Shown here: piece after piece, positions 20,415 through 31,359 of the stretch
How positions within the stretch are numbered: position 1 is the first letter of the stretch
How the letters are laid out: each line of letters begins with the position of its first letter
From: Nilaparvata lugens
Taxonomy: Eukaryota; Arthropoda; Insecta; Hemiptera; Delphacidae
Reading direction: 5' to 3'
Assembly: GCF_014356525.2 (NCBI RefSeq)
Contig: NC_052507.1
Coordinates: forward strand, 63,719,166 to 63,783,165
Length of the DNA stretch: 64,000 bases
Notes under the pieces: model-generated
What the model was told of the DNA's origin: nothing
What the model saw: only the letters and a program-made list of their open reading frames with translations
Database searches by the model: none
Program-made: the position numbers and the translations under genes

Positions 20415-22115
20415 GCCTTGTCTATCATTCAACAAAGCTGATAGCGCTATCTCTTTCTCGCTTTGCTCTGTTGCCAGATCGTTTTTTAACAAGTGATTTG
20501 CATAGAAAGGACAACTATAATGACGTCCCCGTTATAATGGCAGTGGAGAAAGGGTAGGAGACCAACGTGGCCGATCCTCTGTCTTGTCAATGCCTTCTGT
20601 GGACGGTAGCTGATACTGGTTTATTGATGTATAATATTGTTTAATAAGTTTATGATCAATTATATTCTATTAAGCAAAAAAATATAAGCAAAAAAATCAA
20701 CAAAGCGGATAGCACTATCTCTCTCTTGCTTTGCTCTGTTGCCAGATCGTCTTTTAACAATGTAGAATTGATAATTAACTAACTAAAAATATTTCATCTC
20801 AATTATGAAATTATTGTAAAAATATAATTTCTTGCAATATATTAGTACTGTAATATATAATTGATTATTTTAAATGAGAATTATCAATTAATATTAGATC
20901 AATAAACCTGTATCAGCTACCGTCTATAGAAGGCATTGACAAGACAGAGGTTCAGCAACGTTGTTTTCCTATCTTTCTCCACAGTCTATAATGACTGTGG
21001 AGTGAGATAGAACAACATTGCTGAACCTCTGTCTTCCTCACGTGGACCACACTGTAGAAGGGACAAGTGAATGCTATAGTGAGGTCCACGTTATAATGGC
21101 AGTATTTGATTAACATTTGTGTTGCTATCCTTGTCTATCATCAGAGAAAGTAGATAGCACTATCCTTTTCTAGCTCCGCAAACTTTCCAGATCGTTTTTT
21201 AACAATTAATTTGCATAGAAAGGACACCTATTGTGAGGTCCACGTAATAATGGCAATGGAGAGAGATAGGAGACCAACGTGGCCGATCCTCTGTCTTGTC
21301 AATGCCTTCTGTGGACGGTAGCTGATACTGGTTTATTGATGTATAATATTAACTGTTCATTCTTGTTTGATATGATCAATTATATTCTATTAAACAAAAA
21401 ATTATAAGCAAAAAAATCAACAAAGCGGATAGCGCTATCTCTCTCTCGCTTTGATCTGTTGCCAGATCGTCTTTTAACAAAGAAAAAATTATAATTAACG
21501 AACTAAATATTTCATCTCAATTTTGAAATTATTGAAAAAATATAATTTCTTGCTTAGTAATATATAATTGATTATTTTAAATGAGGATGATCAGTTAATA
21601 TTACATCAATAAACCTGTATCAACTACCGTCTATAGAAGGCATTGACAAGACAGAGGTTCAGCAACGTTGTTTTGCTATCTTTCTCTACAGTCTATAATG
21701 ACTGTGGAGTGAGATAGGAGAACAACATTGCTGAACCTCTGTCTTCCTCACGTGGACCACACTGTAGAAGGGACAAGTGAATGCTATAGTGAGGTCCACG
21801 TTATAATGGCAGTATTTGATTAACATTTGTGCTGATATCCTTGTCTATCATCAGAGAAAGTAGATAGCACTATCCTTTTTAGCTCCGCAACGTCTAGATC
21901 GTTGCCAGATCGTTTTTTAACAATTGATTTGTCTCAAAAGACAACTAGGAATCTATCTATGGAACGTAACTGGACGGAGTTTTTGGGTGTTCATAGTGAA
22001 GTCCACGTTATAATGACAATATTTGATTAACATTTGTGTTGCTATCCTTGTCTATCGTTTGAGAGAATAGATAGCGCTATCAATCGCTACGTTGCCAGAT
22101 CGTTGTCAGATTTCT
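20415..22115. mobile_element. Cluster of family A pieces with a 710 bp tandem duplication
   Basis: Head-to-tail and head-to-head A fragments in both orientations. GGACAAGTGAATGCTATAGT occurs at 21061 and 21771, and blocks around it (20500-21215 and 21216-21925) are nearly the same. This shows a tandem duplication of a composite of A pieces. A third, partial A end follows at about 21985-22115. Confidence 0.85.
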
Positions 22116-22746
22116 AACCATGTGCAAATATAATTCATCCCCAGAATATCGAGTCTCAATTATAAAAATGTATTTTTTATTTATCACATTGTGTACAAAT
22201 ATTCAACATGAGGAAAGGCACAACGACAGGCTCATGCCCAAAACTGTTCCATTTTCCAATTTATACTATATACTGTATACTATATACTTTATTATTTTTA
22301 TTTATTTACTGTCCAAGTCAAAATGTTGGTTATGTCACTTTCACTTTTCAAAATACAATTTACGCTCTTCATTGCTCAGATAAACGAGCAAATTTTGAAT
22401 CAAATAAATACTATTAGAGTCTAGAATCAAAAAATCTAGAACAGTAACTTATTAACGATTCAAAAAGTCTAATTTTTCAATGGAACTAGAAATGTTTGAG
22501 CTAGAAACTTTACACTAAAAATTTCAATAATCATCATCATTATCATGATATTTTATCATTGAAAAACATATTTTATTCTCGACAAATAAATACCCTATAA
22601 TTGATTATTTTGACCAAAGGTCAACAATTTAGATATAATATAATCATCAACAAAATATTCAGTCTCAATTGTGAAAATTTATTATTATTTATTAAATTTA
22701 TTATTATTTATATGTAATTTACATTCACTTGAGGAATAGAAGATTA
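22116..22746. other. AT-rich intergenic
   Basis: Frames of 69-87 codons at 22120-22417 have no recognisable domain and consist of low-complexity AT-rich codons. No repeat assigned. Confidence 0.4.
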
Positions 22747-22926
22747 TTTTGACAAGAATGAACAGTTGATATTACATGCTCAAAGACCAAGCAGCTGAGA
22801 CAATCCCATTGATAATTAGATCAGATATACCGGTATTAGCGATCCTCTATAGAAGGCAGTGGCAAGGCAGAGTATTGGCAACGCTGTTCTCCTATCTTTC
22901 TCCACTGCCATCCTAACATGTACCTC
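22747..22926 (-). mobile_element. Family A right half, copy A5
   Basis: Contains GAACAGTTGATATTACATGC, TCTATAGAAGGCAGTGGCAA and CTATCTTTCTCCACTGCCAT, and ends in a degraded terminal repeat. The other half is missing. Confidence 0.75.
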
Positions 22927-23336
22927 ACTACAGAGCACAGTAAAATCTGACGTTGATTTGCATAAAAGGGACAACTGAATGCTGGAGGAATCTGGAACGA
23001 TTCTAGACGGCGTTTATGGGAATTTATACATCCTAGATGCTCTGTTTGGGAACGGATTTTATGGAACTATAAAATTAAAGATAAGCTGGAATTGAAATAC
23101 GATGAACTGCGTTTATGGGTATCCGGACTACGTTTCCAGTATTGCTGCCTTGTTTTGATCTTCAGTAGTAATAAAATTTAAGATAAGCTGGAATTGGAAT
23201 TTAAATAAGGTTGTTGGACTTCCAAACTGGAGCGTCCAAACCTTCGATAAGATATTATTATTATGTGTAGATATATTATATAATTATAATAAGTAAGATA
23301 TTATTATATTATGTGTAAAATAAATAAATTACTCTC
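22927..23336. other. Intergenic, no gene recognised
   Basis: A phrase TAAGATAAGCTGGAATTGAA occurs twice (23087 and 23169 areas), which suggests a small internal duplication. Nothing else seen. Confidence 0.4.
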
Positions 23337-23490
23337 TGTGCCGGTTGCACAAAAGCGAGTTAAATTTCAACCGTGATTAATTCTACAATAACCAATCAGA
23401 GAAGCCGTCTTTTTAAAAATGCCTTTTCTGATTGGTTCTCGTGAAGTTAATTACGGTTGAAATTTAAATGGCTTTTGTGCAACCGGGCCT
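23337..23490. mobile_element. Family L palindromic MITE, copy L1
   Basis: GTGCCGGTTGCACAAAAGC ... GCTTTTGTGCAACCGGGCC; the element is almost wholly an inverted repeat of about 70 bp arms with a short loop. It is related to L2 and L3. Confidence 0.9.
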
Positions 23491-23997
23491 CTGCATTGAA
23501 TAGTAACGTCACATGATCGGAAAGGGGCCTTTTGCAGGCGATAATGATGTTTCTAGTCGAGGCGTTAGCCGAGACTAGAGCTTCATTCGAGCACTGCAAA
23601 AGACATTCACGTCCAAGTAACGTACACTATTTTTTGTCATGATAATCTAAAGAAGGATAATTAATTTAGAAATGGGAAAAAATCTGCTTGTGCTGAATTT
23701 ACTACATGAATTCTATAAACATAACCTAGATTTCAAATTCCGAATTAGGAATTTTGTGGAAGTTGACAAAACTTCCACCTGGAGTGCTGAAGGTGTTTTT
23801 TTTGTAGCAGTTTTGCTGTTCCTATTTCGGAACTGGGAAAGATACTCGAAAGTAAAGAAAAAAAATGGTTTCATTACAGTAGAGAATGCTGTAATGAGAA
23901 TCATAATAATGTTTATTTGTTCTGCAAACATCTGTTTTCCGGCTTGATTTCATGGATGGAAAACAGCTGAGATTGAATGACTACGACAAAGAGAATA
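23491..23997. other. Intergenic, no gene recognised
   Basis: A 91-codon plus-strand frame at 23672-23947 and its antisense have no recognisable family. A short palindrome TCTAGTCGAGGCGTTAGCC / GAGACTAGAG lies at about 23551-23580. Confidence 0.4.
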
Positions 23998-24813
23998 TCT
24001 ATATATATATATAAAAGCGAAATGGCACTCACTCACTGACTGACTGACTGACTGACTGACTGACTGACTCACTCACTCACTCACTCACTCGCACAACTAA
24101 AAATCTACCGGACCAAAAACGTTCAAATTTGGTAGGTATGTTCAGTTGGCCCTTTAGAGGCGCACTAAGAAATCTTTTGGCAATATTTTAACTCTAAGGG
24201 TTGTTTTTAAGGGTTTAAAGTTCGTCTTTTAGCATGTATATTCTTCTTCTCCCAATCTCTTAATATTATAATTGAAATTTCCATATCATATGTTACTATA
24301 GAACTATAATCTAGATAGAGTACCTCTTCGAAACAGTTGTTAACTGGCAACTAAATTAATAATTTTGTCAGGTTGGCACTAAGTTGAGTTGACTTTGTTA
24401 GGTTGGCACCAAGTTGAAGATTTAAATGCATTTATCGCGGAAAAATTGATTGGGCACTGCTACTTCAATCCTGGGAATATTATATTACTAGCCGTCAGGC
24501 TCGCTTCGCTCGCCATATCCGTTTAGCCAGACGTTTAGTCTGGAACCCCGACTGGATTGTCCTAACATAATATGATAAAAATTCTCAAATGAAAAATGCA
24601 GGCGAGCGAAGCGAGAAATTTTTAATCGAATTAGAAATTTTAATGTTTAAACTTCTCAGGTGTTCAAAAACTTCTTGAAACCTTTGCCTGTCTCTTTGTG
24701 AGGCAGGAGTATTATTATCTTAGTACGTACTATTATATAATCATACTAGCCGTCAGGCTCGCTTCGCTCGCCATATCCTTCTATATGGCGAGCGAAGCGA
24801 GCCTGACGGCTAG
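23998..24813 (+). mobile_element. Family M, Helitron-like element, copy M1
   Basis: Starts TCTATATATATATATAAAAG after an A and ends GACGGCTAG before a T, consistent with Helitron termini (5' TC, 3' CTAG, A/T target). It contains a GACT/CACT tetranucleotide run and AATCTACCGGACCAAAAACG, shared with M2 and M3. The last ~65 bp form a near-perfect hairpin (24746-24814). No Rep/helicase frame, so non-autonomous. The Helitron assignment is an inference from the ends. Confidence 0.6.
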
Positions 24814-24840
24814 TTATTATATAGATGTATTATTCAAGTA

Positions 24841-25482
24841 CTAGTATCGGGGCACCGAGCTTCGCCCAAAAATGTTTCTTCCCCAAATTTTGATTTATAG
24901 ACTATAAATAGTCCAAAAAGTAGATTATGTTCCATACACTTGAATTCATGTCCAATTTTCAGACCAAACATTTGAAAACAGAAAAGTTCTAATTTAGATT
25001 GTTTACAAACCAAATTGAATAACAAAATAACACTCACTAATCATTTAAAACTGTAAAATAATGATTACCTTTGAAAATTATTATATACTCTAATTTACAA
25101 TGATATTATTACCATGTCGTGACAACAAATCAGATTATTTTGATCAATTCGATTAAAATTTCTAGATAGTATTTCTCGTGAATAAGCTGATTGATTGCAA
25201 ATAGTTTAACAGCTGAACTTAATTCTGTCTCTATCCCACACAGGCACTCCCATCTTCCGTTATCAACAGACGACGAAATTATCATGTGCTTTTCCAAGGA
25301 AGAATAATTATTATCCTTTCCATGTCCTTCAGCGAATTTTCCCAGGGATGAGACCTAGTGCAATCGAATTTTTATATCATGAACCTACTATGTTACAAAT
25401 TTCGTTAGAGCCGTTTTCGAGATCCGTTGGACATAATGAAATAACCATATAAAAATATACAGAAATTGCTCGCTTAATATAA
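24841..25482 (+). mobile_element. Family N element, copy N1
   Basis: Starts TATCGGGGCACCGAGCTTCG and ends CAGAAATTGCTCGCTTAATA. It is shared with N2 and N3. No inverted ends or ORF were noticed; class unknown. It directly abuts B4. Confidence 0.7.
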
Positions 25483-25928
25483 TTGACCGAGCGAAGTGAG
25501 GTCTAAGATTCAAGTCGACGGTTTGGCATTTCTCTTAATGTTTAAATGTTTATATGTTGCGCATTTACGGCGAAACGCGGTAATAGATTTTCATGAAATT
25601 TGACAGATATGTTCCTTTTTTTAATTGCGCGTCGACGTATATACAAGGTTTTTTGAAATTTTACATTTCAAGGATAATATAAAAGAAAAGGGGCCTTTTT
25701 CCTTTATTAATATAAAGGAAAAAGGAGCCTCCTTCATACGCCAATATTAGAGTAAAAATCAGACTATAGAATATTATTCATCATAAATCATCTGACATGT
25801 GATTACACAGATGTGTGGAGAAGCCAGTCTTTAGTATATAGATGTATATCCATAAGGTCTATAGTTTCAATCAGGTACTTGTCGATGAGAATACCGAGTG
25901 AGGTCTACTGTTAACAGAACTACTAGTA
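25482..25928 (+). mobile_element. Family B element, copy B4
   Basis: From TTGACCGAGCGAAGTGAGGT to AACAGAACTACTAGTA. Short subtype with a small duplication of the AAAGGAAAAAGG(A/G)GCC region near 25680-25730. Confidence 0.9.
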
Positions 25929-25952
25929 GAATTATACGGCTGTATTATTTAA

Positions 25953-26346
25953 GACTGGCCACTACCGGTAGGACATGTTACACACATGTCGACATAATTG
26001 TGTCATCAGAGCGAAATGCTTGGAGCAACATTTTTTGAGGTTAAGTCTCTCCCTGATGACGAAGCATGCATTATAAACATGTGAATTCATACTCACCTCA
26101 GCGAGAGGCTTCTTACATTGAATAAACAACCAATAACAATAGATAAACCACTGGAAAACTACAAATTATAATGATAGAAATATCGTTTTACCTCAAAATA
26201 TAGCAGCGAAGAAAAATAAACGACAAAAATTGGAGATACAAAAACCTAACCTCAAAAAATCCTGCTCAAAGCATTTCACTGTGATGACACAACAATGTAA
26301 GTCGACTGTGTATGTGCATGCATGTTCAACCGTTAGTGGTCAGCCC
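25953..26346. mobile_element. Element U: ~394 bp MITE with ~90 bp inverted ends
   Basis: GACTGGCCACTACCGGTAGG ... matches the reverse of ...CAACCGTTAGTGGTCAGCC. The arms also share GTGTCATCA, GAAATGCTT(G/T)GAGCA and TTTTTTGAGGTTA. No coding capacity. Confidence 0.8.
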
Positions 26347-26361
26347 AAGCTATTATAATTC

Positions 26362-26738
26362 ACAGTGAGGTCCACGTTATAATGGCAGTGTTTGACTAGC
26401 AGTGGTATTGCTATCCCTCTCGATCATTCAACAAAGCGGATAGCGCTATCTCTTTCTCGCTTTGCTCTGCTGCCAGATCGTCTTTTAACAATGTAGAATT
26501 GATAATTGATTGACAAAATATTTCAACGTAATAATGAAAATTCATTGTGAAATTATTGAAAAATATAATTTCTTGCTTAATAATTTTAATTGATTATTTT
26601 AAACGAGAATGAACCGTCAATATTACATCAATAAAACGGTATCAGCTACCGTGTATAGAAGGCATTGACAAGACAGAGGTTCGGCAACGTTGTTCTCCTA
26701 TCTTTCTCCACTGCCATTACAACGTGGAAATCACTATA
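26362..26738 (-). mobile_element. Family A MITE, copy A6 (full length)
   Basis: Both ends are present (CAGTGAGGTCCACGTTATAA, GTGGAAATCACTATA) with the complete centre, 377 bp. Confidence 0.9.
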
Positions 26739-27041
26739 TGTTATGTGTATTACTCACTCTTGTACAGTCATGTTCTACAATGTTGATCATCCACAGTAAG
26801 TTGATAAAGTGAGATAGAAAACAGTGAACCTATGTTGATAAAACGAGACAGAAAACATTGAACCTATGTTGATAAAACGAGACAGAAAACAGTAAACCTT
26901 CGTTGTTGGAACAAGACAGAAGATGATGTGTCCCTGTTTTATGTGTGCAAAGGACTAGACAGACTAGCGTCTCTTTTCTCAGAGATGTCAGAGGTCTAGC
27001 AACTGTTTGATCGATAGAATCTCCCTTTTCAATTCTCACCA
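26739..27041. other. Intergenic with a short tandem repeat
   Basis: About four copies of a ~35 bp unit containing GAGACAGAAAACA and TTGATAAAACG at 26800-26925. No gene recognised. Confidence 0.6.
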
Positions 27042-27456
27042 CTGTGAGGTTCACGTTATAATGGTTGTGGAGAAAGATAGGGGAAAAGCGTTGCCGGTTC
27101 TCTGTCTTGCCACTGCCTATATCACTACCTCCTTAAACAGAGCCATAGTGCATTCTGGTTACATCAGCACAGGTAGAGCTCCTACACCAATAAAAACACT
27201 AGCTGATATAGATCAGCTGAAATCAAAGAATTTTTATTGGTGTAGGAGCCCTACCTGTGCTGACGTCACCAGAATGCAGTATGGCTTTGTTTACAGAGGT
27301 AGTGCTTCTATAGAGGATAGCAGCTGATACCGGTATATCTCATGAAATATCAACTGTTCGTGCTTGTTTAAAATAATCGAATTTTATTCGTCAAGGAAAT
27401 ATATTTTGTATGATTATATTATTAATTTCTATAAATGATATTTAATATTTTGTTAA
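27042..27456 (+). mobile_element. Family A MITE, left part A7a, carrying element R
   Basis: Runs from GTGAGGTTCACGTTATAATG to ATATTTTGTTAA, where it is broken by the piggyBac remnant. It contains element R within the GCC...TTCTATAG segment. Confidence 0.85.
27123..27305. mobile_element. Element R: ~183 bp palindromic MITE inside A7a
   Basis: CACTACCTCCTTAAACAGAG ... TTGTTTACAGAGGTAGTG. The arms of ~70 bp also share CATTCTGGT, CAGCACAGGTAG and GTAGGAGC/GCTCCTAC around a ~40 bp centre. The 106-codon frame across it is incidental. Confidence 0.8.
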
Positions 27457-28114
27457 CCCTAAAGAGACACACTGGGGTGCTTCACACCCCAGGGATTTTT
27501 TTCCTGTTTTGCAGTTGACAATATCAAACAGATGGGAATTTATGCCCAGTCTAAATTAGGTTTGTAGTATTGTCAACTACTCTCCACCACTTCCAGTCAG
27601 TAAAAGCATTCTACAAGGTCACCAGCTCATCTTGTTCTTCGTTTTGGGTAACTAACACCGCACAGTGTCTTTTACGTAGGACTTTTATCAAACACTTTTA
27701 TTACAAAGATTTACTTGTATTGTCACTACGAATGTGGTATAGGATGATGGATCAGATTGGAATAAATGCTATAATTCTTTACAACTTGAGATTCAAAACA
27801 ATAAAATGAAGAGACGTGAGTTTTTGATGAAGTTGTCATTGGCAATGATCAAGCCATTCGTTCAAACCGGATTAGGAGCTCTTACACTTAGGCGGAACAT
27901 ACGTACTTCTAAAATTAGTATAAATATTGATAAGCAGTGCTTTACTTTTGATTTATGTATGCACTTGTAACAAAAATGATTAAGAAATGATGAAGTATGG
28001 TCTAAGTATTTGTTTTTTACATATTTTTCAAAGAAAAATGCGAAATTAAATAGGGGTGTTAAACATCCCAGTGTGTCTACTGTGTTAGCATAAAGTAAGT
28101 GTGTCTCTGTAGGG
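27457..28114 (+). mobile_element. piggyBac-type element remnant, 658 bp
   Basis: The ends CCCTAAAGAGACACAC and GTGTGTCTCTGTAGGG are inverted repeats of the CCC...GGG type. They are preceded by TTAA (27453-27456) and followed by TTGA (a possible decayed TTAA). The interior keeps part of a transposase (27570-27970). At about 0.66 kb against ~2.5 kb for complete elements, it has lost most of its coding region. Confidence 0.8.
27570..27970 (+). pseudogene. piggyBac transposase C-terminal fragment, frameshifted
   Basis: The first frame ends with LRMWYRMMDQIGINAIILYN (about 27724-27783), matching the family's conserved stretch in which an aromatic/Leu-rich segment is followed by D-x-x-G-I-N-A. After a shift near 27797 the second frame continues KMKRREFLMKLSLAMIKPFV (27803-27862), the family's Arg/Phe-Leu segment, and stops at 27968-27970. 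The N-terminal domain and the DDD catalytic core are absent, so no transposase can be made. The part before 27700 is not clearly alignable. Confidence 0.75.
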
Positions 28115-28129
28115 TTGATGGGTACAGGG

Positions 28130-28428
28130 GGTATAGCTGGTACAGGTAGGCTATATCTGATGAAATACGAACATTTCATTCTTGTTTAAAATAATAAATT
28201 ATTATGTTTTATTCGTCAAGAAAATATGGTTTTGTAGTATTGAATTATAAATTTCTATAATTGAGATTGAATGGTTTGTTGATGATTTACATGTCTACAT
28301 TGTTTAGAAACGATCTGGTAACTTTGCAGAGCTAGCGAAGGATAGCGAGCTATCTGCTTTGTCGAATGATAGACAAGGATAGCTACACCAATGTTAATCA
28401 AATACTGCCATTATAACGTGGACCTCAT
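28130..28428 (+). mobile_element. Family A MITE, right part A7b
   Basis: Resumes at GCTGGTACAGGTAGGC, overlapping content already present in A7a, and ends CATTATAACGTGGACCTCAT. It is therefore a second, 5'-truncated A piece and not the simple continuation of A7a. Confidence 0.75.
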
Positions 28429-28531
28429 GCTAGAACATACGTTGAATTTTGCTTTGTTAAACTCATGAATGAAGGAATCTGAATCTGAAACCTATTTTTC
28501 GACAATGTGTGTATGTGGGGTTCCATACAGC

Positions 28532-29151
28532 TGGAATAGTATATTTCGCACCTAGGGCCGAAAATTTAACTTTTCCGGCTCGAAATCGGTTTTCAAGTCC
28601 GAGGCCGTAGGCCGAGGACTAGAAAAGATTGAGAGCCGGAAAAACATTTTTGCCCCTGGTGCGAACGCTATTTTTCGCCACACACAAAAATAAACTATAT
28701 ATATAATAATAATTGTTTACTAGGCACTTCCGAAAGCAGAAGTGGAAGATCACAGCTCTAGCAAATCTGAGGTAATCTGAATATCAGGAAATTGTCCAAG
28801 TATTTTTATTATTTATTCTGATTTGTCCAAATAAACTGAAAGATTATGTTCAATTGTGTAATTATGTGGGAGGTTGAGTTGATACTTTTTTATTCTTTCA
28901 AATGACAATAAGATGATATTATTATAAATGTTTTAATTATTGAATAATGAACACAAATAATGAAAAGTTTTTTGATCAGCTGTTTTTTGATCACCTTTCT
29001 TAGTTCCATGTTAGCGGCTGGAAAGGGTACTCTTCCCGGCCTAGGCCGGAAAGAAACCTGTTCTGACGTCAGTCGAGAGTCGTCTGCAAACAATGTCTTT
29101 CAGATCTACGTAGGGACTGGAAAACAGCTGCTTTCTGTGCAGTGTGCCGAA
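28532..29151 (-). mobile_element. Family C element, copy C1
   Basis: Starts AATAGTATATTTCGCACCTA and ends CTGTGCAGTGTGCCGAA. It contains an (AT)n run near 28693, the palindrome CCGGCCTAGGCCGG, and TGACGTCA. An 81-codon frame (28960-29205) is shared in variant form by other copies (see rejected list). Non-autonomous, class unknown. Confidence 0.85.
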
Positions 29152-29379
29152 AAATATTGTTTGATAATGGAAAGCCTGTCTGTAGCGAGGGTGGGGGATA
29201 TTTAGGGCTTAAATCGGGGAGTGTATGAGGGTATTCAGGGGGTGAATGAGGGGTTTATGGAGGGTAGGGGTTGATTTGAAGGTCAAAGAAACGAATAAAA
29301 AGAAGTGCTGACAGTGGAAGAATGGATGGAGGTAGCTTTGGCTGATGTCGTGATGCAACCCACTTTCCTGCATCGACAA

Positions 29380-29605
29380 CTGAAAAGAATAGAGGCTGGT
29401 TTAGGAAAGAGAAGGAGGACTGGAGGAAATTGAATGGGTTAGAGAGAGAGTGAGGGCGTGAGTGTAAGAGAGTGAGTGAGAGTTAGTGTGAGGGGCTCTA
29501 AGAAGAAAACAGGCTGGTTTAGCGGTGGATGAGAGAGAAGGAGGTCTCGACGAAATTGAATGTGTGTGTGAGAAGGAGTGTGGGAGAGTGGGCTTGTGAT
29601 TAGAT
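29380..29605. repeat. GA-rich degenerate array, part 1
   Basis: Recurring phrases AGGCTGGTTTAG, AGAGAAGGAGG and GAAATTGAATG separated by GAGAGTGAG runs, spaced about 120 bp. The same phrases recur at 31010-31070 and 31360-31690, on the far side of the B5/C2 and LINE insertions. Confidence 0.75.
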
Positions 29606-29607
29606 TA

Positions 29608-29641
29608 GACTAGTAGTTATGTGAGCGGTAGACCTCGCGCA
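29608..29641 (-). mobile_element. Family B terminal fragment
   Basis: ACTAGTAGTTATGTGAGCGG then TAGACCTCGCGC; an isolated B end immediately before B5. Confidence 0.65.
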
Positions 29642-29665
29642 GAAATAAACCAGAGTTTTCTCTAA

Positions 29666-30952
29666 TGTGAGCGAAGTGAGGTCTAAGATTCAAGTCGACG
29701 TTAATGCATTTCTCTTCATGTTTATATGTTTTCGCCACACTGCACAGAAAGCAGCTGTTTTCCAGTCCCTACATAGATCTGAAAAACATTGTTTGCAGAC
29801 GACTCTCGTCTGACGTCAGAACAGGTTTCTTTCCGGCCTAGGCCGGAAAGAGTACCCTTTCCAGCCGCTAACATGGAACTAAGAAAGGTGATCAAAAAAC
29901 AGCTGATCAAAAAACATTTCATTATTTGTGTTCATTATTCAATAATTAAAACATTTATAATAATATCATGTTATTGTAATTTGAAAGAATAAAAAAGTTA
30001 TAAACTCAACCTCCCACATAATTTAACATAATCTTTTAGGTTAGACAAATCAGAATAAAAAATAAAAATACTTGGACAATTTCCTGATATTCAGATTGCC
30101 TCAGATTTGCTAGAGCTATGACTTTCCACTTCTGCTTTCGGAAGTGCTTAGTAAACAATTATATATATATATATTGTTTATTTTTCTGTGTGGCGAAAAA
30201 TAGCGTTCGCACCACGGGCAAAAATGTTTTTCCTGCTCTCAATCTTCTCTAGTCCTCGGCCTACGGTCCCGGACTTGAAAACCGATTTCGAGCCGGAAAA
30301 GTCTAATTTTCGGCCCTAGGTGTGAAACATACCATTAATTTTTTATATGTTCAGCATTTACAGCGAAACGCGGCTATAGATTCCCATGAAATTTTACAGG
30401 CATGTTCCTTTTTGAATATTGCGTCGACGTATATATTAGGTTTATTGAGGAAGAGGAGTCTCCTTCTAACGACAATATTACCGTAAAAATCAGACTATAG
30501 AATTAATCATAAATCAGCTGTTGTGTGGACTATTAATTACATGCCTCATTGAATGCAATTTTTATGCACTATTAAAATAATGAAGTGTATAGTCTACAGA
30601 GTATTCTTGTTAGTAAAATTAAGCTCAACTTCAATTAATTTATTAATGTGATTTCTTAAAGAGTCGTATTGATTGCATGCAATAAAACTAGCAATTAATA
30701 ACTGAAAAAGCATAGTTTTGTCTCTCGACCTTTCTCTGCTTTGAACTCGGGCTGACCTGTTGCCAGTATGTCTTGAAGGAGATTAGCTTTTGATGTTAGC
30801 ATTTTTGATACATCATCCCCAACAGCCATTAGCCGTTTTCACACCGATATTGCACCAACACGACATACAGACAGGATTTACTCTGATGGACAGTATAAGA
30901 GGAGGCTGTGGTTTATAACTGCGCGAGGTCTACTGTTCACAGAACTACTGGT
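29666..30952 (+). mobile_element. Family B element, copy B5, split by C2
   Basis: The left part is 29666-29730 (GTGAGCGAAGTGAGGTCTAA ... TTTATATGTT); the right part is 30342-30952, ending TTCACAGAACTACTGGTA. It carries a long variant interior (30540-30890) shared in rearranged order with 53826-54206. Confidence 0.85.
29731..30341 (+). mobile_element. Family C element, copy C2, nested in B5 with 10 bp target repeat
   Basis: TTCGCCACACTGCACAGAAA ... AGGTGTGAAACATACCATTA. Flanked on both sides by TTTATATGTT (29721-29730 and 30342-30351). It contains the palindrome TTCCGGCCTAGGCCGGAA and TGACGTCA. Confidence 0.9.
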
Positions 30953-31071
30953 ACTGTCCATCAGAGTAAAGAGAGAGAGAGTGAGACAGAGAGAGAGAAT
31001 GAATGAGAAGGGGGTCTGGTAGAAATTGAATGGGAGAGACTGAGAGAGAGTGAGAGAGAGATGTGAGAGTG

Positions 31072-31335
31072 AGTGATTGATTGATTGAGTACTTTATATA
31101 TATACTGGCTTATACACTTATATACAATAGCTTACAATACAGCAAAATTATAGATGAATTTACATAATATAGCCTAAGAAAATAATTATTGAACTGTATA
31201 TGATATGAAAAAGCAATTTGTTAGATAATAATTATATTGTTATGCATCTACATGAATTAATTGGCGGAGCTTTGGACATATCAATGTCCATTCTTCGGAA
31301 AGAATATTAAAAATATCCTCCCCACTAACTCTCCA
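31072..31335 (-). mobile_element. LINE 3' end (same family as the 36-37.6 kb LINE)
   Basis: Shares TACTGGCTTATACACTTATA, TTGGCGGAGCTTTGGACATA and AATATCCTCCCCACTAACTC with 36015-36315, and ends at a (TGAT)n-type tail at 31072. No coding part: strongly 5' truncated. Confidence 0.8.
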
Positions 31336-31359
31336 AAACGTTAATTTCATTAATTAAAC

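Noticed and set aside
23672..23947. 91-codon ORF with a hydrophobic segment
   Set aside because: No recognisable family, antisense equally open, no supporting context.
28890..29205. Conserved small secreted-like ORF (MKSFLISCFLITFLSSMLAA...) and its antisense ORF in all four family C copies
   Set aside because: Both strands are open in the same place in every copy, and copies are similar throughout, so openness follows from recent common descent. Without a frame-specific substitution pattern I do not call a gene.
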